NCBI GenBank assembly: GCA_036874045.1
Contig: CM072335.1
Span: forward strand, 20,777,501-20,841,500
From: Cymodocea nodosa
Lineage: Eukaryota > Streptophyta > Magnoliopsida > Alismatales > Cymodoceaceae
Direction of reading: 5' to 3'
DNA: 64,000 nt
Each line of letters starts with the position of its first letter. The first letter of the stretch is position 1. The notes under the pieces were generated by a model. The model made no database searches, had not been told where the DNA came from, and worked only from the letters and a program-made list of their open reading frames with translations. Positions 23,401 to 32,400 of the stretch are shown piece after piece. Made by a program: the position numbers and the translations under genes.

Positions 23401-26400
23401 ATAATTCAGGAAACATGTGACAAATTTCCAAACAATAATACATTTCTACATAACCAAAATAGAAAAGAAAATTTGCATTCAAATAAAGCAAAAGTAGTAT
23501 TAGAGAATGTTGACATTTAATTTTAGGATAGCATGATTCACAAATAGTATATATTATATTTTAAGAATTAATGACACAACTTCCAACATCTTCCAATGTC
23601 TAAACCATATTGTTGAATACATGAAAATAGATACCATTATAAGTCAATGGTTTAATTCAAAAACATAAAAATTAGACTATTTTATGCCAACAGCTTAGTA
23701 TCAAACTTTCAAAACATTAACTAAAACATATTGTGAATATATTTAGTTAACAAAATTATAAATTAAATAATTTTTCATCATAAGATTAGTGTGTTTGTAA
23801 AAGAGGAAGCTTTTAATTGATTGTGATAATCTAACAATACCCTCTTGATCAAGTGGCTATGGAAATTTGAGGCTAATTCCAATTTATTGTCCATTAGAAT
23901 TATGAACGTTAAAATACCAAATGGACATGGTAAAACAAACTGTTCACAATTGGTATCAACTTTTTGGCATAGAGTTGAGAAAGAAATTTTTATAAAGAAG
24001 TTTTTTCCTAGATAGATGGAAAGTCACTCTTTTTCATTGTGGTTGTATAATTCTATTTTGGAAGGAAGGGCAAGCAGATGGAAAAATTAATCTATTTACT
24101 ACTATAATCATAGCTCTAATACATGGTATACTATATACAGATGAACAACTGTTAATAAATTAATGAAAATATGTTTCATATGAAAAACCTACATGAACAA
24201 TCCTCATGATTCGTCATTAAGAAGCATACCAACTTTGGGAAGAAGCGTTGCACAAACAGGGCCTTCTTGCACGTCGCACAAATAAGATCAAACACATGGT
24301 GTAAGATGCGTGGGTGTTTCTCTTTGCACATGACATAGAGATGAGTGGGTGTTCCTTGCACACAAAGTGGAGATAAACAGGTGTTCCTTGCTCGGCGTGG
24401 AGATGCAGGTGTTTCTCCTCATGTGGCGTGGAGATGTGGGTGTTCCTCCTTACATGTGGAGTAGAGATGTAGGTGATCCTTGTGTGTCGTGGAGATGTGA
24501 GTGTTCTTTACGTTGAGGTTTTCATGTTGGGGTTTTCAAACCTTTCAGACCATTTTGATCTGAAAGTTGGAAAATGCTATCTATTTATATCTTAGAAAGT
24601 TAGAAAAAATTCTTAACTTTTCAAGATGGCACAAACATTAGAATGTTGGAAATTTATTTTCAATTTTCAATTTCCAACATTCTAGGTGGCGCAAACACGT
24701 CCTAATTATCATAGTGCATTTGCATAAGACTCAACAAGCCAACATTAAGGAGATATATTAACTTCTCAATTAGTCTCCTATATTGTCCAAGGTCATCCAA
24801 TCTTTTAGACGAATCATCCTAGAACGAGGCATTAGGTTCAATAAATGTGAGCTTGGGTTTGCAACTAAGGAAATCAGTTTCTTACAACAAATCTAAGACA
24901 TATTTATGCTAACATAATATTATTTTTCCTTTTAAATATGCAAACTCAATTCTTAAGTAGTATCTTGGTCCTCACTACTAGACATAGACAAAGGTACAAC
25001 ACAACAATAGATGCATCGAATGACCATTGACAATGCAAGCAACAACACAGCTGATTGGATGATGGCAACTTAGCAGAGTAATACGCGAACAGTTGGGGGC
25101 AACTACCTAAACAAAACCAGCACAATCATTTAGCAAAGTCTAAGACGCTACAAATGGATAACCACATACAAAATAGTCATGGTCAACATTGACAACTACT
25201 GGCAATGTTGATCACGTTGGTGAGAGAAGGGAGAGATGAGGACAATTGAAAGGAGGACCAAACAAACTCCCATGCTGGTGGTGAGGGGAAAGTACCAAAC
25301 CCTAAGATCGTTCTTGTCCTAGTACTCTAATACTATGTTGGAAGAAATAAGATGGTGGTAGAGATTGATGTGTTATTAACAAAGCATAAGATTTCTTATA
25401 TAAAGACTACAAAAATGAATACAACACAACTTACAAGACACCTAATAACTCTCACACTTGAAAAATACAAAGAGTCATACATGATGAATACCAATAGTCA
25501 CATTAATACATAATAATGTTGTCTATACTTAATTACATTTATTACATCTAACATTACTATTTGCAGTAGTAATGAGTGTAATTTAACGTCTTGAGTGACC
25601 GGGTAATTGAAAATAAAAAATGTAAGGATAAGAGAATATTCAAATAGATGGCGTCAAGGGAAAAGAGAACTAACTGAGAGCATGCAGTCACATTACTACT
25701 CAATTTTTGATAAACAATAATACTAAATGAATAACTGAAGAAGATTAAATAGAAAGAAGATTTCTAGGGACAGAAATGAGTTAATGATTGACCTAATGAT
25801 AAATGATGGTGAATGAGACGAGCTAACTAATGAATGTAACTTGGCATGAGATGGGAAAAAGAACTCAGCCTAGGATGTGGTGCGATTTCATTGGCTCCTG
25901 GTGAGGACCCTCATTGATTATTTCCTTGATTGTTCCAAGAAGGGTTTCCAATGGTTCCAAGAATAGGGGCCACTTGACGTTCAAGAGATGAAGAGTGGAA
26001 AAGTTGGTGATCTGGCTACTTACTTCCCCATTTTGCCCCCTTACATTGACAATCAATGATTCTACAGCCAAACTTGGGTTGCCTCGGACGAAAAAGAGGG
26101 GGGGGGGGGGGGAGGGGGTTAATTCAACAATGAAGTAATATGACAAGCAAATAGGATCCAAACATACATGCAGCAAGGGATAAAATGCAGGGCACAAATC
26201 ATAAACTTGGAATTAAAACAGGAGAGATTGTATGTTTAAATGTGGGTGCAAGTGAAGGAAATTGGAACAACGGCAAACAACAAGCAGGGAGCAAGTAATG
26301 GCCCAAAGCCTCATGCATAGGGCCATTGAAGGCCCATTCTGGTCATCATCACTCAAATGGTGACAAGATCAGGGTATGGAATAGCACAAATATCACGTAT

Positions 26401-29400
26401 GCAATAGAAGGCAAAAGAAATGTCACAATCAGTAGTAAATGGAATTGGATGACAATGAATACATCAAACTAAGAGAAATACCAAATACAGAGAAAGTATG
26501 ATAAGACCAAAACCTTATGCATGCAACAGAAGCCAAAGAAAATCTCATATCCAGAAATAGATAGATAGGGGACACTGAAAGTTTGTCTAACATAAGCAAT
26601 CATCACCTGAACAACGTGAAAATAGGACTAAAACCTTATGCATGTTTTGAAACCAAAAGGAACCTTACAATCAAGAACAAGGGAAACAAATGAAACTGAA
26701 CAAATGCATCAAACTGAGACATTCTATGAACTGGATAAAATAAAACCAATCACAATTAGGCATGGCTGGAGCCACAAGAAGGCATCAAATAGAGGCAAGT
26801 ATATCAAATAGAGTTAAGTGTGGGAGAGTAATACACAATCATTAGATTAAAGTAAACACAATTACAATAGGGTATTTAAATACCCAATAGCATAAATGGA
26901 TATCCATTTAGACTCTAAATGGATCCAAGAGACATAACACCAACATTGATACTCTCCTTTAAGCTAAACCATATATATCAAACAAGTTCAATTTGTTACA
27001 TGGATTTTCAAAAACTCCAATTCCTAAACCATTAGTGAGAATATTGGCGAATTGATCTTCAGACCAGATATAAGGAGTGGAATTAACTCTCTTCAATACA
27101 TTATCTCGAAGAAAGTGAAAAACAACTTTAATGTGCTTGGTCTGCTCGTGGAAAGTTGGATTACTTGCAATGTAAATGATATAGTTTAGTTGTCACAATT
27201 TATAGGCATAGACTTATTAATATCAACTTTGAGTTCTTGTAATAATACCTTCAACCAAATCATCTCTGAAGTAGTCTGAGACATAATCTGATATTTAGCT
27301 TTAACACTAGCTTTTGAAACAATATTTTGTTTCTTATTGCATTATGTAACAAGATTACCAACAAGATACGTTAGGTAACTAGATGTTGACTTCTTTTCAA
27401 CCTTATCTCCAACATAACTTGCATTAGAATATCATTCAACTCTTAAATGTCTATGCTTTTCATATAAAAGCCATTTCCCAAGAGCTTTCTTAATATATGA
27501 CAAAACACAAACAACCCCTTGTCAATGTTCCTCTGTTGGTACATACATGAATTAGCTAAGCAAATTCACAGCAAATGTAATATCTGGTCTTGTAACAGTT
27601 AAGTAAATAAACTTCCCAACCAACTACCTATATTATCTTGTATCTTCAAGAAATGGAGAATTTTCTCATAAAAAAGTGATTCTATTCAATTGGAGTCTAC
27701 TCAAGTTTGCACCTTTCAAGTCCAGTTTCTTTCAATAAGTCTAAGACATTTCCTTTTCGACAAAGATATCTACCCCTTGGAATAACCAAGCTTATTACCT
27801 AAGAAATATCTTGGTTTGCCCATATCCTTAGTAGCAAAGTGTTTGTTGAGATAACACTTTGTTTCCTTAATTTCTTGAATATCATCACCTATCAGTAACA
27901 TATCATTCATATAAACAGTAAGAAGAACAATCTCTTGGGAAGTCTTTTTAATATGAAGATAGAATGATCAACTCGACAATTGTCAAAACCTCCACCCCAC
28001 ATAACAATACAAAACTTCTCAAACTTGGTATTGAGACTTTATTTAAGGTCATAAATAGTCTTGTGAAGTAGACAAACTTATTGAGACTCCCCTTAAACAA
28101 CATACCTAGATGGTTGCACCATGTAAACAACTTCATTTAAATCTCCATAGAGAAAAGCATTCTTTACATTAAGTTGGATTAAATGCCAAGGCTAATTTAT
28201 AGACATAGAAAACAACATGGATAGAGTTAAGACAAGCAACATAAGAGAAAGTCTTAGAATAATCTACTTCATATTCTTATGAGAAACTATGAGCCACCAA
28301 ATGAGCTTTGTATTTGGCAACACTACCATTAATGTTACATTTGATATTGTAGACCCACATGCAAGAAACTATATTCTCTCCTTCAGGACAAGGAACAAGT
28401 TTCTAGGTACCATGAGATAAAAAAGCATTCATTTTCTCATCCATAGTTATCTTTTAGGATGAAGAGTGAATTGTTTCTTGATAATCTATAAGTAATGACT
28501 TTGAAGAAATAGTTAAGGCAAAATCATGAAAAATAGGGTCAAGATTGGCATGGGAAACAAATATTGAATAATGAGTGCTAGGTGCAAGAGCAAGTGTTCT
28601 TTTTAGTGCAATTGTGAGGTCATCCTAAGTAGGCTGATTAGCAGACTCACTGTTAGGAATAGAGAATTGCATAAAAGTAAAACCAAAGATAGAAACAACT
28701 CTATTAGGACCTTAGATGTTTCAGTGAGCAATATCAAACATGTAAAGAGACGACGTAAGACACAATTGCTTAAAGGATGCACGAGTGTACTTCCCAAGTT
28801 GACAAGACTCATACTTAAAAGGAGAGATAAAAATTTAAGGAAGAGCTTGATGGAGTTTCTCATGCTTATGTGATGGGTGGCCAAGATGATAATGTCACAA
28901 AACTAAAGAGTTTATACTCGACATACATGTAATCAAACCATGAGGTATATAGTCACAAATTAATAAATACTCCAAAAGACTATAGTCTATGCCTTAAAGA
29001 AATCCTCCACTTTGTTTGCAAGTATTGAAAAATATAATGGAAAGGGAAAAAAGTGATTAAACATTGCAACTGAATGGTAATAACACAAATGAATAACAAG
29101 CTGAAAGAAAATTCAGATACATAAGGAACATTATTCAGTTTTATCTAGGAAGAGATTTGAATTTCCCTCTGACTAGATATAGAATATGAACGATCATCAA
29201 TTACAGTAATAGAGTTTTTATTGGTGTCGATGGATAAATGGTGAAATAAGATAGATATACCTAAAATGTGTAAGGAGGCACTAGAGTTTATATTCAAGGA
29301 TCATCACCTGAAGTAATCAAGGTAATACTAGTACGTAAAAATGATGAGGGTGCTTGGACACTCATAGCAGTGGGATTTGACCCCTATGATTGAAGAAAAT

Positions 29401-32400
29401 GCTCATAGTTTGCCTACAAGATGATAATAATAGATTCAGAAATTGCATTAGGAGTTTCCAAGCTAACATTAGCCTATTGAGAAGGTTTCAGATGGGGAAA
29501 CTTTTTTCATTATTTTTTAGATTTGTGTTTGAATTTTTCACACCATTGACATTTAAGGTGTCATCGATCACCACACCCTCATCCACCATGTCCACAACCT
29601 GGACCACCAGATGCCAAAAGAGTAGACTAATCTATGACTAATGTTGATGATGTTAGAGTAGAGACATGCATTACTTTAGCAAAGGTTTCACTCAAGTCAA
29701 GTAGCTTGTTTGCTGTTAAAACATGGCTCTGAATCTGTGAAGCAATTTTGAGATTTATGTTAGCAAGATAAAAGGCAATTGTAAGCTCCTCATGATAACA
29801 CTTGAAAGTAGAAATGTCTGAAGTAGGGGGTTGATAAATATTTAACTCATTTATCAATCCTCGTAACATGTTGTGGTACTCTTGACTTGTCTTGTTGCCC
29901 TGTCGAATAAGGTCTTTATAGACTTGAAAAATCTTTGATATGTTCTTCTCATGATCATAGGTTTGATGTAAACTATCCTAAATCTCCTTAGTTGTCTTCA
30001 TTATTGAAATTCAATAATTCCACGAGCAATATGTGGCTTTATACTTGTCAACATCTACAAACTAATTGTAGCATCATCAACATACCAATCACTGTATTTA
30101 GCATCTTTAACATCAGGTGGAGAATGAACTAAATGATGTTCAGGATGGCGAGCAACAACAATCTATTCAAAACTTTGAGCTCACGGTACATAATTTGGTT
30201 CACTAAGTTTCTCAGAAATACCTAGAAAACTCCTAATAAGGAGTTCATTGCCACGTAAGGAAGAAGCCATCAATTGTTCCAATGGTTCAACAGTTTAGAA
30301 GTCTGTCTAGAACAAGCTATGGATCCACATGAGGAATAAGCTACCACTAGAGGTTGAAGATGATATGAGTCCTTGGATTCAATCCTGTCAAATACGATAT
30401 GAGTTCCTAGATTTAGTCTTACTGATTTACCAAAAAAAAAAAGGAATTGGAAGAGAGGATCTTGTGGTGTCAACAGAAGTCCATTGCAGATTTGGTGAGA
30501 CGACGAGATTCTAACAGAAGAGGGACATCTAGTGGTTTGATTCCAGTCAATGTCACTAGGAGAGAATGGATCGGATCTTGTGATCAAACTTTAGTGGAGG
30601 AGGGCCCTTTAGCAATTTGATTCCAATTGACGTTGACATCAAGAGGAGAGGACAAGTGCCATGACTTAAGCAGTGGTCAACAGCTCCTTTAGGTCATGAG
30701 TAGGGAAGATGAGGATTTCTTGGTTCACGTGAATGTGTGACATGTGACGAAAAGGAATGTCTGGTTGTTGATTGTTGGAGATGGTGACAGACAATAGTGG
30801 TGGCGGTGGAGAGCCCTAGGTTGATTTTAGTCCTAATGCTTTGATACCAAGTTAAGTGTGGGAGGGTAATACACAATCATTAGATTATGGTAAACACAAT
30901 TACAAGAAGGTATTTAAATACCCAATAGCATAAATGGATATCCATTTAGGCTCTAAATGGATCCAAGATACATAACACCAACATTGACATAGAGTGAATA
31001 TAAAGTCAAAATCTTGATGCATACACCAATAAATGAAAGAGAATTCATAATTGGAAATAGACAAAAAGAAATGAAATCAAAATAATGCATCTAACAAAAG
31101 CATCACCCAAACAAAATGAAAATAAAAACCAAAACCTCAAATCCTTGCTTTCGGAAAAGTGGACCGTCAAGCCTTGGGTTTGGCATCTTAGCTCAGAAAG
31201 AAGATAGGAAAGTAGTGAATATACTTGAGAGCTGCCAGTTCTTAAGGTCTTCATAACAATCAATGCTACGATGGATTGATGTCACTTAATTCTAGACAAG
31301 GGGTACCAAGGGGAACTGATGCATGTGACTTGAATGGGCAGTAGACACTCAGGAAGGCTTGGATGAGGGAGGCTGCGATGTAAGTAGGCTAAGGTTTGGA
31401 TCAACATAGGAGAGTCTAAGGGAGGTGTTGTCCCATGAATAGGGTTTTAAGGGGGTTTATATAGGGATAGAGGGGGATGAGATGGAAGGTTGAGATTGAT
31501 CTGTTTGTTATGATTGGATAGCTACAGTGAGAAGGAAGGTCATTAGTTCCATTCTATTTTAAATTTAAGGGCAAGAGATTTGGGTGATCTAGGCCATCGA
31601 ATCGAGAGAGTGGTTAGGATTTAAGGAATTTGTTAAGAAAGGAAAGAGATAAGGTGAGGAAAAGGAGAGACAAGGTGGCCTTCAGTTAAAGATCTAAGGT
31701 TCATTTGATCTAAGGCAACTTAAGTTGGGCATTTGATCAGAGATGAACAATCAAGATTAAAGTTGCTTAAGTAGAGGAATTCTTATTATTCAATATGAAA
31801 TGGAAAACCAAGATTAAAACAAAATAGAAGGGGATTTTTGAGCATTGGATTAGGGGTGGATAGTCAAAATTGAGAGTAGGTTAAAAGGAATTTTGTTTTA
31901 GAGGGGATTTCAATAGGATTAAAGAGAGATTTTAGGGAGTTTTTAAAGGGAAAGGGTATTAAAAGGGAAAAGGGGGCATTTAATGGTTCATCCCCTTCCA
32001 CCCTTGATTTTAATTGTATGCTTTGCTTTTATGCTCCTTTTGTTTAGCCATTAATGTATTGTTGTATTTATTATGATTATTATTATTTTATTATTACTAA
32101 AAGACTTAATCAACCCTTAGGAGTGGGGTGTCTACAAAACTGTAACATGATGGTCTGAAATGCTATTCTTTCTAGTGCCTTTTAAATTAGTAATGCAGGT
32201 TGCATTAGTTGTTTGTAATGTTCTTATTGGAAATTAGAAATTTTCCTTTTAAGGGGGATTTGTGTCAACTAGAATCTTCAGAAAGGAATGTTCGAAAAGA
32301 CTTCTGGTTAGCATACTTGTTCGTGCCAATTGGAATTCAAGGAAAGGAATTTTTATCTTTCCTTTCTAAAAAAATGCATCAATTTTGTCACCCATTTTCC

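Larger units (their letters stand above)
16590..24702 (-). mobile_element. PIF/Harbinger DNA transposon with nested copia insertion
   Basis: The left end reads TGAGGTGTTTTATGTCACTT. The reverse complement of the right end reads GGACGTGTTTGCGCCACCTA, and both continue TTAGAA or TAGAA. Most differences are A/G or C/T changes, as in decayed methylated CpG sites. Both ends are flanked by TAA (16,587-16,589 and 24,703-24,705), the 3-bp duplication typical of PIF/Harbinger. Internally, on the minus strand, it carries the two genes expected of the superfamily: a Myb/SANT-like ORF (22,405-23,360) and a transposase (21,160-21,985). A copia element occupies 17,037-21,145 and has cost the transposon the end of its transposase gene. 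Without that insert the transposon would be about 4 kb. Confidence 0.88.
26819..30983 (-). mobile_element. Full-length Ty1/copia element C with paired LTRs
   Basis: This 4,165-bp element has matching 127-bp LTRs, a primer-binding site (+ strand GCTTTGATACCAAG at 30,839-30,852) and a polypurine tract. On the minus strand its parts run gag (about 29,390-30,250, with LRGLINELNIYQPPTSDIS), integrase remnants (about 28,600-29,000), reverse transcriptase (about 27,650-28,400) and RNase H (about 27,000-27,330). The hexamer ATAGAG stands just outside each end (26,808-26,813 and 30,989-30,994), a possible target duplication with slightly fuzzy LTR borders. The coding part is broken in many places although the LTRs are 94-95 % alike. 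Using the usual plant LTR rate this suggests insertion on the order of two million years ago (inference). It is antisense to TAF5. Confidence 0.92.
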
